A stretch of DNA of 41,688 nucleotides from Kineosporia rhizophila (GTDB lineage Bacteria > Actinomycetota > Actinomycetes > Actinomycetales > Kineosporiaceae): the NCBI RefSeq assembly GCF_021277265.1, contig NZ_JAJSOH010000044.1, positions 1-41,688 on the forward strand. The letters run 5' to 3'. The notes under the pieces were generated by a model. It searched no databases. It had not been told where the DNA came from and saw only the letters and a list, made by a program, of their open reading frames with translations. The translations under genes and the position numbers were made by a program. Numbering within the stretch: the stretch's first letter is position 1; every line of letters starts with the position of its first letter. Below are positions 8,070 to 18,000 of the stretch, one piece after another.

Positions 8070-11000
8070 TCAAGAATGGCGAGGGCCCTGGCCCGGGGGA
8101 GGAACAAGCTCGGACACATAGCACGACTGGCTCAGCGGCCGATCGAGTTCGGGTTTCGCGGGGGCCATACGGTTGTAGGCAGCAAGGACGAGATCCCGGG
8201 TGCGGTAGGTGCCGTGGGCCTTGATCTCGTTGTTCATCAGGCCACCGGTATCTGTCCGGAAGGTGCCCATGATGTACTCGGCGTCGTCGCGGGAGATGCC
8301 GTAGAGGTAGAAGAACAGCGCATCCAGCTCGGCGCGGATGTGGGCGCGGCGATCGTCGTCCCAGATGAACGGCTGACCTGTGTCGTCGAGATCGGCTGCC
8401 AGGCCAGCCATGTCGTGGGCGGTGTAGGTAAGCTCGAGGACGCGGGGAACGATGAAGTCTAGGTGTGGGTCGAGCATCTTAGGGGTCGGTACAGGGAGTT
8501 GCTTCCATGTCATCAGTGCCATGTGAATCCCGCCAATTTTCTGACGGCTAATAAAATCGAAAACAAGAGAGCTCTGGACGGCAATAAGGCCAGCTGTTTG
8601 GCGTGGGGAAGTCTTTGGGAGCATTACCGGGAAGGTGTGTCCGACCGCGCTTATTGGTAGAAAGGCCGGAATTGATGTGCGCTCATTGGTGGATGAAGTT
8701 ACATCGCACCAACCGCACAACCACTCGCGCTCCCAGCTGAGCTTGCGTAGTGATTCGCGGACCCCATCGACTTTGACGTCGCGATCACGTCGTCGAACTT
8801 TAATGGCGCCATTTTCATGGACCCAGTTTAACGAGAAAGCAAAACGAGAAGGATTGCGCAAGTCGGTCTGCTGCAAATAGCGAGGTTGATTTTGTCGGTT
8901 AAGGGCGGTTTCGCTCCGTATAACATCTGCTGCACGATGGTTGAAGAAGTCTACCATCTTGGCTTCGTAGAGTGGCAATTTTCGTTCGTTGCCCTTGACA
9001 AAGATGTTTCCCTCCAGCGCCCACCCGGCTGCTTCGAGCTCGACCTGGGTCTGGAAGATGTCCGAGTCATCGGTCATATCGAAGAGGCGGGTAAAACTAA
9101 TCTTCCACGAATTTCCCCTAGGCTTCCGTTCGTTCCACAGAACGGGAAGACGCCGGTACACGAATGTAGTGAGGTCAGCGTCTCGCCGATTTCTGAAAAC
9201 TGGGAGCGTGCCGGAGTTTGGGTTGATGAGGGTGATCTCATCCGGGGTGAGGGTGAAGACCTTGGACCGGTCCTCCAGCTCCATCGTGTCGCCAAGGAAT
9301 GAGGCCAGGCGTGTCTCGGGTTCGGTGACTTCAGCGCCAGTCAGTGAGAGGAGGCAGAACTTGATGCGTGAGTCAACTCCCGGGAAAAAGAGTCTTGCTT
9401 CGCCGCGGGATAGTCGAGAGCGTCGGTTCTCAAAATCGAAAAGGCTAGCGATGCGGCCACTGCTGCTAAGCTTCCCGAAGAGATGCTGTGCGCCAGCACC
9501 GGTGCCAATAGCTGTTGGGACGATGACTCCAGCACGGCCGCGTCCGGCGATCAGGTATGAGGTCAGCTCTGCGAAGAGTTGATCCACGAGCAGAGAGTTC
9601 ACGCCCTTGATGCTCAAACCTTTGGCCATCGACGGATAAGAGCCAGAGCTTCCCATGAAGTGGAACGAGCCCTTCACCCGCCGACGGGCTTGGTTGTAGC
9701 GTTCACCAGCTTCAGGGTGCTCGTTCATCCAGTTCTGGATTTCGGCGCGCCGTTTCGCGCCGGCCATAGCGGCAATTCTGGGCTCGACGATGCTGAAGTA
9801 CTTCTTGTCCTCGAAGTCGATCTTGTCCCAAGGCGGGTTGCCGAGCACGCAGTCGAAGCCGCCGGGTTCGTCGTCCGGGAAGATGTTGGGGAACTCGATG
9901 TGCCAGTGGAAGAACCGGTACAGATCGCGCAGGCGGATGATCTCCTGGTGGGTCTCCCGCTGGATCTCCCCATCCGGCTTGTTGAGAGACAGGAAGGTTT
10001 CCTGGGTGACCGCGAACTTTCCTGCCCCTTTGGTTTTTTCCCAGACGAACGCGGCGCACCACGCGTCTGCACGACGCCGGGCAGTCATGTATCGACTGGA
10101 GGTCAACAGTTGCTCGTAAGCTTTGGTCTGGCGGCGGACATCGGTCAAGGCATCGGCCGGGGCAGCGGTGATCTCCAGCATTTCCCGAGCCAGTTCGGCG
10201 GTGGAGATCTTGGGCTGCGTCGGCCGGTCGAAGAGGGTCTCTTGTGGGGTGCGCTCGAGCTCGTTGCGGTCGGCGAGCGAGCGCACGATGTCCTTGTCGT
10301 CTCCCTCAATGAGCTTGAAGGCCCTGGCCGGGACACCCTCGGCCATCAGTTCGGGAGTGGTTCCGATCAGAGAGTTCCCGTGCTTGATGTGGGCGTCCAG
10401 GAATCCCAGCGGCTTGCCGGGTTCCATGGCCTCCAGCCACAGGGAGACCTTGGCCAGTTCGACCGCCATCGGCTCCAGGTCGACTCCGTAGATGCAGCGG
10501 GCGATGACCTCGTGCAGCGCGTGGCGGACGGACTCGATTGTCGGTTCGGGGTTTCCTTCCCTGACTGCGGCCACGCGCTTGGCGATGCGTCGGGATGCGG
10601 CTACGAGGAAGTGCCCGGAGCCGCAGGCGGGGTCGCAGACCGTGAGGCTCAGGAGTTCCGTAACGATGCTGTCGGTCGCGTCGGGGCCGGTGGCGGTCTC
10701 TTCGCCGCGCTTAACTGCGTCGTCGATCACCGGGTTGAGGCTGGAGTCGAGCAGGACCTCGATCAGGGATGTCGGCGTGTAGTAGGAGCCGGTCTGCTTG
10801 CGGTCGTTGCCAGCCCTGTTCTCCAGCTCGAACGTCTGGTCGGTGTCGCTGTGCTTCGGGACGAGTTCGAGGAGGGACTCGTAAATAGATCCCAGTTCCT
10901 CAGCGCCCATGTTGCGGTAGTCGATCTGCCGCCAGCGGGCGGCGTTCGGGTCGTAGGCGCGGTCGAGATGGCGAACGGCGTCGAGTAGGTATTCGTTGGC

Positions 11001-12158
11001 GAGCTGTGCGCCGTGCAGGGGGTCGCTGTCCGCCAGGTCGAAGAGGCCACCTAGACCTACCAAACCCAGCTCCGGACGCCCATTGTCGTTTGCAAGGGAC
11101 GTGAGGACAAGGTGCAGGGTCGAGTAGAGGTCGTGGTGCGTCGTACCTCGGCGCTTTCGGGCGACCTGACGTAGGTGCGCTCCGGAGAAGTACTTCGCGT
11201 ATCGCTGCTTGGCCAGCTCGTCGGCGTCGTTCGGGTGCAGCAAGTTCCGGTCTTCGGCGACGAAGAGGAAGATCATGCGGTAGACCAGGCGGAGCAAGGA
11301 TCGGTGCAGATCGTGGGCATCGATGTTCTGGCGTAGCGCGGCATTGGCGGGATGGCGGACGAAGCCGGTTCCCAAGGCTCGGATGGCCTTTTCGACGCCG
11401 TCGCGCTGCTGGTCCAGGGCACGGGTGCCGGAGTCGATGGCCTCGACCCGCCAGGTCTCCAGACGGCAGCTCGACGGAGGGGTCCCGGGGGCGAGTTCGA
11501 ACCGGGAGACATGGAGAAGCCGGTAGAGCAGGACGAACTCGCTGAAGAGTTCGCCGTCGAAGATGGCTTCGAGGTCGAACTCCACGTACGAGGCGGTGGC
11601 CAGTGCGCTGGAGTCACGCAGCAGACGGATCTGGCGGCCGTTGGAGAGCACCGCCCAGAGATGGGTGCTGCTGCGGTTCAGGCATTCCTGAACCATCGAC
11701 TGCGCGGGCACGGTGCCCGGGGCGCTGCGGGTGTCGAGTGGGGCGTTCCATACAGCCAGGTGGATTGGGACGTGGTCCCAGCGGTGGCTGACCGGAAAAG
11801 TCTTACTCTGGTCATCGCTGCTCAGGCCGAGAGAGCCGTTGGCGGTCAGGTGGCCGTATCCGAGTTCATTGAATAGGGGTTCGAGCCACTGATTGATCGC
11901 GATGCCGGTGGGGTCGGCCGGCGCCTGCGGCTGTGAGGGCAGCTGCTCGCGCAGTTCTTTCCAGATCGAGCGCAAGTAGTCCCAGTGACGCTCGGCCTCG
12001 TCGCGAACGGAGCGGCGCTTGCCAATCACTCCGTAGTCGGCCGGGGCCGAACCGGAGACGTCTCGACCCTCGGAGATCCGGGCGAGCATGTCGACGGGCA
12101 GCAGCGCACCGATCGTGTGGACGGCCGAGAACACCTGGTGGTGGGCGGTCGCGGACAT
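8070..12158 (-). CDS. drmMI: large N6-adenine DNA methyltransferase, DrmMI-like (Eco57I/PglX-type)
   Basis: A 1362-residue protein. Residues 1-480 are a helical region with a beta core around WAVLSNGRQIRLLRD, as in large Eco57I-type and DISARM methylases. Motif I DPACGSGHF begins at D509 and motif IV NPPW at N774, both intact, so it should methylate adenine N6. Residues about 890-1215 form the target-recognition part. The DNA encoding this part is much lower in GC than the rest. No nuclease motif is obvious, so restriction would fall to the partner helicase-nuclease. The start ATG 12158 shares one base with the TGA of the upstream SNF2 gene (TGATG); the open frame continues upstream to 12443 but lies inside that gene and is not used. 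The symbol is given by similarity and operon context; a PglX-like assignment is possible but no other BREX gene is present. Confidence 0.8.
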   Translation of the reverse strand: MSATAHHQVFSAVHTIGALLPVDMLARISEGRDVSGSAPADYGVIGKRRSVRDEAERHWDYLRSIWKELREQLPSQPQAPADPTGIAINQWLEPLFNELGYGHLTANGSLGLSSDDQSKTFPVSHRWDHVPIHLAVWNAPLDTRSAPGTVPAQSMVQECLNRSSTHLWAVLSNGRQIRLLRDSSALATASYVEFDLEAIFDGELFSEFVLLYRLLHVSRFELAPGTPPSSCRLETWRVEAIDSGTRALDQQRDGVEKAIRALGTGFVRHPANAALRQNIDAHDLHRSLLRLVYRMIFLFVAEDRNLLHPNDADELAKQRYAKYFSGAHLRQVARKRRGTTHHDLYSTLHLVLTSLANDNGRPELGLVGLGGLFDLADSDPLHGAQLANEYLLDAVRHLDRAYDPNAARWRQIDYRNMGAEELGSIYESLLELVPKHSDTDQTFELENRAGNDRKQTGSYYTPTSLIEVLLDSSLNPVIDDAVKRGEETATGPDATDSIVTELLSLTVCDPACGSGHFLVAASRRIAKRVAAVREGNPEPTIESVRHALHEVIARCIYGVDLEPMAVELAKVSLWLEAMEPGKPLGFLDAHIKHGNSLIGTTPELMAEGVPARAFKLIEGDDKDIVRSLADRNELERTPQETLFDRPTQPKISTAELAREMLEITAAPADALTDVRRQTKAYEQLLTSSRYMTARRRADAWCAAFVWEKTKGAGKFAVTQETFLSLNKPDGEIQRETHQEIIRLRDLYRFFHWHIEFPNIFPDDEPGGFDCVLGNPPWDKIDFEDKKYFSIVEPRIAAMAGAKRRAEIQNWMNEHPEAGERYNQARRRVKGSFHFMGSSGSYPSMAKGLSIKGVNSLLVDQLFAELTSYLIAGRGRAGVIVPTAIGTGAGAQHLFGKLSSSGRIASLFDFENRRSRLSRGEARLFFPGVDSRIKFCLLSLTGAEVTEPETRLASFLGDTMELEDRSKVFTLTPDEITLINPNSGTLPVFRNRRDADLTTFVYRRLPVLWNERKPRGNSWKISFTRLFDMTDDSDIFQTQVELEAAGWALEGNIFVKGNERKLPLYEAKMVDFFNHRAADVIRSETALNRQNQPRYLQQTDLRNPSRFAFSLNWVHENGAIKVRRRDRDVKVDGVRESLRKLSWEREWLCGWCDVTSSTNERTSIPAFLPISAVGHTFPVMLPKTSPRQTAGLIAVQSSLVFDFISRQKIGGIHMALMTWKQLPVPTPKMLDPHLDFIVPRVLELTYTAHDMAGLAADLDDTGQPFIWDDDRRAHIRAELDALFFYLYGISRDDAEYIMGTFRTDTGGLMNNEIKAHGTYRTRDLVLAAYNRMAPAKPELDRPLSQSCYVSELVPPPGQGPRHS

Positions 12159-15052
12159 CAGTTGGCCCCTCCGGTCGGCAGGTAGACGTAGACACCGAGA
12201 ACGTCGGCGGGGTGCTGGGCGGTGACCTTTAGACCACGGATGATCTCGCCGGCGGTGCTGCGCACCTGCCTGTGCGAGTCGAGCAGTTCCTCGGCGAGGC
12301 GGTCGCCCACGCTGTCGAGGTGCCCGGTCAGGTCGGTCAAGGAGTTGAGGACGCGGTTGATCGTGTTCGTGGCGAGAGTAGCCTCGGCATTGGCATCGGG
12401 TCTGGCTTCCAGAAGTGCCTTCGCAGCCTCCGATTCGATCCAATGGGGGTTCGCGGGCGCGCCCGTGAAGGCGAGCAGACGCGCGTCCTCCGCAACCAGT
12501 TGTCGTGTTTCGCTTGCCCGGGACGGAAGCGTCAAATGGAAGCGGTAACGCACCAGGAGCAGCGTGGTTCGGGTCGGGACGTCGCTGGTACGTATGACTC
12601 CGGCACGACGCGCCGGGCGGGGTCCAGCAACCTGGCGGTCCAGGGCAGCATTGAGGACGTGTGCAGCCAGGGCGCTGATGACCGGGTCGGTACGCACCAA
12701 GGCGGCTTCTCCGCGCGAGATCGCCGGTGTGGTGCGGAAGGGGATGCTGCGACCGCGTTCGATAGCCGTTCCGACGAACGGGGCCAGGGCATCCCGGACT
12801 CCGGCGGGCGTGTCACTCACGTCGGCCCGGAATCCTTCGGGCTCGTCATGGATGACCGCGCCGAGAGCGTTGAGGGCGTTGCGGGTGAAGTCCTGAACCT
12901 CGCCCGAGCGTCCCAGCGACTGCCGTAAGGCAGTCACCTGGACTGCGACGTCCTCTGGGTGGATGGCGTTCTGGGCGAATCGCGATCGAGACTGTTGCTC
13001 GCGCTTGGCTGCTGACTGCCATTCGTCGTGCAGGGCTGCGGTCTTGCCCTCCACCGCCTGGGTCATCTCGCGGATGTCGAACAGTTCCTGCTGTTCGCCC
13101 TCGCGTTCCTTGCGCATCAGTTCATTGACGATGGCGTCGGTGACGCCGTTGGACGAGGAGTCCGGGACTGAGACGGCGATGCCCAGGTCACGCTTGATCT
13201 GCCGGTGTTTGCGCAGCAGGACTTCCAGGACCAGGCTGTCGATGCCGTTGTCCTTGCCGAACATGGTGATCACGCGCACTTTGTCGCGCTTCTGGCCGAA
13301 GCGGTCCACACGGCCCTCACGCTGGTCGTGCCGTGTGGGGTTCCAGGCCAGGTCGTAGTGCACCACGGCGTCGAAGTGGTGCTGCAGGTTGACGCCCTCG
13401 GAGAGGCAGTCGGTGGCGACCAGAACCATTCTCGTGTCCGGGTCGAGGGCACGCTCGGCGGCCAAGTCCTCGATCCGCTGGATCCGCTGCTGAGGGGAGA
13501 GCGTGCCGGTGACTGAGCGGACCAGCGTCTTGCGCAGCTTGGCACCAAGTACCTCAGCCACGTATTCCGCGGTCGGGATGTACCGGCAGAAGACGATCGG
13601 CCGGTACCCCGCTTTGAGCAGCGCGTTGACGTGCTTCATCAGGTCTTTGAGCTTCAGGTCGCCGTCGAGGCCCTCGAGTTGTTCAGCTCTGGCGGCCAGT
13701 TCGGACAACCGGGTGGCGGCCTCGCCGAGCTCGGCGCCGGGGGCTACATCCAGCCCTTCGAGGAGGTCGCTGTCGGTGGAGTCGCTGGTCAGGGGCGCGC
13801 CGAGGGCGTCGGCCTCGGCTTCGGTGCTCGCCGCTGCGGTAGCCGACCGCGTGGTGAGCGTCTGAGCGGCGGCCCGAGGGGAGGAGACCATGGAGCGCAG
13901 GAGGGCAATCGCCGACCACCAGGCGATCCGGTTGTCCCGCCCACCCTGGGCCGAACGGACGCGTTCGCCCGCGTACGCGACGGCGTCTTCGAGGAGCGCC
14001 TTGTACTCCGGGGAGACCTTGTAGGGCTCGTCCTTAAATTCTCGGTCCTCAGGGAAGGACGTCTGCTCGGCCAGAGCGTCGTTGGCCAACCCGTCCTTGG
14101 TGGTGAGGAAGCGCCGCACATCGGCGCGCTTGCGCTGGACGAAGTAGTTCGCCAAATGCCGGCGACCTGCCTCGGTCTCCAGGTTGACGTCTTTGAGCGA
14201 GGGTTCCAGCAGGCCCAGGAGGTTGCGGAAGGCGCTCTCCTTACCACTGTGTGGGGTGGCGGTCACCAGAATCAGATGACGCTGTGGGTCGGCGGCGATG
14301 CGTTTCATCAGTTCGTAGCGCAGCTGATTGCTGGTGCGCTGCTTGACGTCGTCAGCGGCGACGCAGGTGTGCGCCTCGTCGACGATGACCAGGTCGGCAC
14401 AGTGCTTGACGAAGTCGTCGCGGTGGCGGGGCGACTTGATGAAGTCGGTGGAGACGATGACGTGCGGATGCTTGTCGAACAGCGACTGGCCAAGGTCCAG
14501 ACCCCGCTCCAGACGGGCAGCGGTGGACGCCAGGACCAGTTCGGCGTCGATCCCGAACTTCTCTCGAAGCTCGTCCTGCCACTGCTCGGCCAGCGCCGGA
14601 GCGCACAGGATCGCCAGGCCTTTTGCGCTGCCCTGAGCGAGCAGTTCGGTGGCGATCAGGCCGGCCTCGACGGTCTTGCCGATCCCGACGTCGTCTGAGA
14701 TCAGCAGCCTCACCGTGGGCTGGCGCAGCGCCATCAGCAGAGGGACGAGCTGGTAGGCCCGGGGTTCGACAGCAATGCCGGCCATCGAGCGGAACGGCCC
14801 CGCCCCGGCCCGGAACCCGATACGCATGGCCGATAGCAGCAGGCCGGCCGCCTGGGCGTTGCCGAGGTCGTTGGCAGCCGGGGGCTGGAAACTGGCGCTG
14901 TCAATGTCCTCCAGCGCCGGGAACACGGCAGCGATGTCGTCGTCGGAGCCACCCAGGGGGCGCAGCACCAGCATGTCCTCGGCGCTCTCGGGCAGGACAA
15001 CCCATTCGCGGCCGCGGGCCGAGACCAGGGAACCGGGGGTAAAGGTGCTCAT
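12158..15052 (-). CDS. drmD: SNF2-family helicase/ATPase, DrmD-like
   Basis: A 964-residue protein closely matching the DISARM DrmD pattern as I know it. It opens with FTPGSLVSARGREWVVLP, has PRAYQLVPLLMALRQPTVRLL followed by Walker A DDVGIGKT (K126), DEAH at D225 and SATPHSG-type motif III (VTATPHSG), and in the C-terminal lobe CRYIPTAEYVAEVL, ATDCLSEGVNLQ and HDQREGRVDRFGQ (motif VI). The length and the order of motifs are full. The tail beyond residue 620 is helical and charged. SNF2-like proteins translocate on double-stranded DNA without strand separation, which suits a scanning role. The gene starts 3 bp after the stop of the kinase-helicase gene and its stop overlaps the methylase start, so translation is probably coupled. 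DrmD marks class 1 DISARM. Confidence 0.88.
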   Translation of the reverse strand: MSTFTPGSLVSARGREWVVLPESAEDMLVLRPLGGSDDDIAAVFPALEDIDSASFQPPAANDLGNAQAAGLLLSAMRIGFRAGAGPFRSMAGIAVEPRAYQLVPLLMALRQPTVRLLISDDVGIGKTVEAGLIATELLAQGSAKGLAILCAPALAEQWQDELREKFGIDAELVLASTAARLERGLDLGQSLFDKHPHVIVSTDFIKSPRHRDDFVKHCADLVIVDEAHTCVAADDVKQRTSNQLRYELMKRIAADPQRHLILVTATPHSGKESAFRNLLGLLEPSLKDVNLETEAGRRHLANYFVQRKRADVRRFLTTKDGLANDALAEQTSFPEDREFKDEPYKVSPEYKALLEDAVAYAGERVRSAQGGRDNRIAWWSAIALLRSMVSSPRAAAQTLTTRSATAAASTEAEADALGAPLTSDSTDSDLLEGLDVAPGAELGEAATRLSELAARAEQLEGLDGDLKLKDLMKHVNALLKAGYRPIVFCRYIPTAEYVAEVLGAKLRKTLVRSVTGTLSPQQRIQRIEDLAAERALDPDTRMVLVATDCLSEGVNLQHHFDAVVHYDLAWNPTRHDQREGRVDRFGQKRDKVRVITMFGKDNGIDSLVLEVLLRKHRQIKRDLGIAVSVPDSSSNGVTDAIVNELMRKEREGEQQELFDIREMTQAVEGKTAALHDEWQSAAKREQQSRSRFAQNAIHPEDVAVQVTALRQSLGRSGEVQDFTRNALNALGAVIHDEPEGFRADVSDTPAGVRDALAPFVGTAIERGRSIPFRTTPAISRGEAALVRTDPVISALAAHVLNAALDRQVAGPRPARRAGVIRTSDVPTRTTLLLVRYRFHLTLPSRASETRQLVAEDARLLAFTGAPANPHWIESEAAKALLEARPDANAEATLATNTINRVLNSLTDLTGHLDSVGDRLAEELLDSHRQVRSTAGEIIRGLKVTAQHPADVLGVYVYLPTGGAN

Positions 15053-15055
15053 CCT

Positions 15056-18000
15056 CTACTGCTCCTTGCCGAAGTAACTGGCGTGCTGGTCGACGATGCC
15101 GGACCAGTCGGCCCCATGCGGGAACCGGACCACGTCCCAGCCCGCGTCGTACAGGCGTTCCTCGGCCTCGGCATCTCGCTCGGCCACCGAAGGGTAGTCG
15201 TGGACCGGACCGTCAATGAAGACGGCCACGCTCGCCTTGGGCAGGCGATACACGAAGTCCGGCCGGGCGGAGGCGGGCTCAATCAATTCCTGGGCGCCGT
15301 CCGGCATCCGCAGCCCCTCCTGCTTCAGCCAGGCCAAGAATTCCTTCTCCAGGCTGGATCCGGCGCTGTTCTGCAGCTGCTCGAACTGCTCGGAGCGGGA
15401 CTGACCCGCCCCGGTGCTCAGCACGGTTGAGCCGGCCAGCCGCAGCAGCAGCTTGACGATGGTGGTGCGGTCGATGACGCCGTGGTCGAGCTGGTTGCCG
15501 TAGGTCAGGAGGCACTCGTAGCAGCCCTTGGCGCAGGGACGCTTCGGATCCGCCCCACCCAGATCGTCGCCGTCCGGACTAAAGTGACAGATTTCCAGGG
15601 CCTTGAGAGCAGCCTGGGCAAGGGCACCGGGTTCGGCCTGCAGCCGGCGCAGCACGCCGGCGCCTCCCTCGGCCGCCTCGGTGAAGAGCATCCGGTCCCG
15701 GTTGCCTTCCTCCGGAGGGAGTAGTTCGCTGGTGAGCTCTGAATCCTCCAATTCGAACGCAGCTTCCACACCGCGCTCAAGCGCGTACATCAGCGTGGCC
15801 GCGACCGGATAGGGCAGTGGATCGTCCAGGCCCAGGACCAAGACGTTGCGCCGGTCCTCGACGAACGGAAGGACGCGCTTGCGACGGCGCTTCTCGTTGC
15901 CGCCGGAGTCGATGACCGGCATCTGGCTGGAGTCACCGGCAGCTTCGGACGCTGCCTTCTCGTTCATCCACTCGCCGGAGGCCGGATCCAGCCAGAAGCC
16001 TTCCGGGTCGTCCTTCTTGGCCCGCAGACGTCCATGATTGACGATTCGGATGGTTGCCGAGTCGCCGTAGGTGACACGGGCGAGGCTTTCGCCATCGTGA
16101 GTGACCAGACCATCGCGTCGGCCGGGACGGTCGCCGTGACCGGTGAACCGGTAGGAGGTGACCAGCCTGAATCCGGCCCGACGCCGTTCCTCCTCGTCCG
16201 AAGAAATCCGCTCGCGGATCTGGGTGTAGACCGTGTGCAACTGCAGCAGGTTGTCCTTCGCCGCAGGCAAGGGGGTCTCACACATTTCACAGACGTTGTC
16301 GTTCGGGCCGGCGTCATGGTGGTAACCGCACTGACCGCAGCGAACAGCAGAGGTCATCACGATCTCGCCGGCGGTCTCCGGCGGCAGCTGGATCCGGGTC
16401 ACCTGATACCGCGAACCTTCGTGGTAGATCAGCGCCCCTGGACCGAACTCGCGGATCGCCAGGAACCGCGGCCGCTGTAAGTAGTCCCCGTGTGCCTTGC
16501 GCCGGGCTGAGGACGACACATAAGCAGCGAGCGGAAGTCGCGGGAACGAGTACCCCGGCAAGAAGCCCTCGCTGGCCAGGTACCGGTAGGGATTGAAGTC
16601 GGACAGGACGGACTTGCTCTCCACGCTCTCGTTCTTCAATAGGCCGATCTGGGTTTCGGCCTCCCGACGACGCCGGGTGGCGGTCTGGCGGTCCCGGTCC
16701 GACAGGGTGTGATCCAGTACCCGGCGGTTCTGTTCGGCCTGGTCCACCAGAGCCGCCCGGAACAGCTCACGCCAGCGGTCGAAGGACCGGTTGAACCGCT
16801 CGGGCGCCTGCCGGAGCGTGTCCTCCAGCCAGCTGTCCTCCCACCAGTTGGTGGACGTGTGCAGCTCCTCCAGCAGGGTGCCGAAGACGACGGTGGCTGA
16901 CTTCAGGGCACGTTCACGGGCCTGCGGCTTGGCAATCGCAGTCAGGACGTCCTCGTGCAGGGGCAGCTGCGGATTGGGCACCCGGGCGTTGTCGTCGTAG
17001 GCGACGTCGATCACGCGGGGGATCGCCTGCCCCAGCTTCAGTCCCGCCTCAGCCAGCCAGAGGGCATGGACGTGCGAGCGCAGCAGGTCTTCGTTGGTCA
17101 GGTCGAGGCGCGGCGGCTGGACCGCGCCGGCGACCATCTGCTCGGACTTTCGGAAGTAGTACTGGTCATGGCTGTTGCCGTTGGCGCAGTAGGTGACGAC
17201 GAGGGCGGGCTGCCCGGAGCGTCCGGCTCGGCCGCTGCGCTGGGCGTAGTTGGCCGGTGTCGGCGGCACGTTGCGCATCATGACCGCGTTCAGGTCGCTG
17301 ATGTCGACGCCCAGTTCCATGGTGGGGGAGCAGTACAGCAGCTTCAGATCGGCTCGTCGGAAGGCTTCCTCTCGGTTCTCCCGCTCAGCCGGGTCGACCT
17401 GGGCAGTGTGTTCACGGGCGAAGAGATCGCGCAGATCCGAGGCTGTGTCCTGGTACAGCGTGCGGAAGAACGCGTTCACCCGCGGGCCGTCGCCACTGGC
17501 ATAAGTGCGGGTCAGCGGGTCGTGAGCGCCTTGCTCGCCGGTGCCGGCCCGCCAGAGCATCGCTGCTGCGGACACACGGTAGCCGGTGGGCATCTTCGCG
17601 CGGGCACCGAAGCGGGGGCCGCCATTGCGGGGCGGAGCGGCCTCGACGCGGGTGAGCATGTCGCTGTCGGCCAGCAGGTTGAGCAGGTCCACGATCACAG
17701 CCTGCGTGTCGTCGATGCTGAGACCATCGAAGTGCCTGCGGCGCAGATATTTACCGAACTTTGCGCGGCCGGAGAGATACAGCCCGGTGGGGTCGGTGCC
17801 CTTGCCCGAGGACTGCGGATAGGCGATCGCCACTTGTGGACGGTCGGCGTTGCTGAGCATCCAGAAGTCGGTGAGCCGGGATTCGCTGGCCTCACGAAGC
17901 CGGTCGAAGTCGTCCCGGAAGTAGCTGACGTCGATGGCCAGCGATCGTCGCAACTCGTCCATCAGAGCGGCCATGATCTCGACCCGCTGAGCGGTGTCGG

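Noticed and set aside
12159..12443. upstream extension of the methyltransferase frame
   Set aside because: It lies within the SNF2 helicase gene and the TGATG junction gives a natural start.
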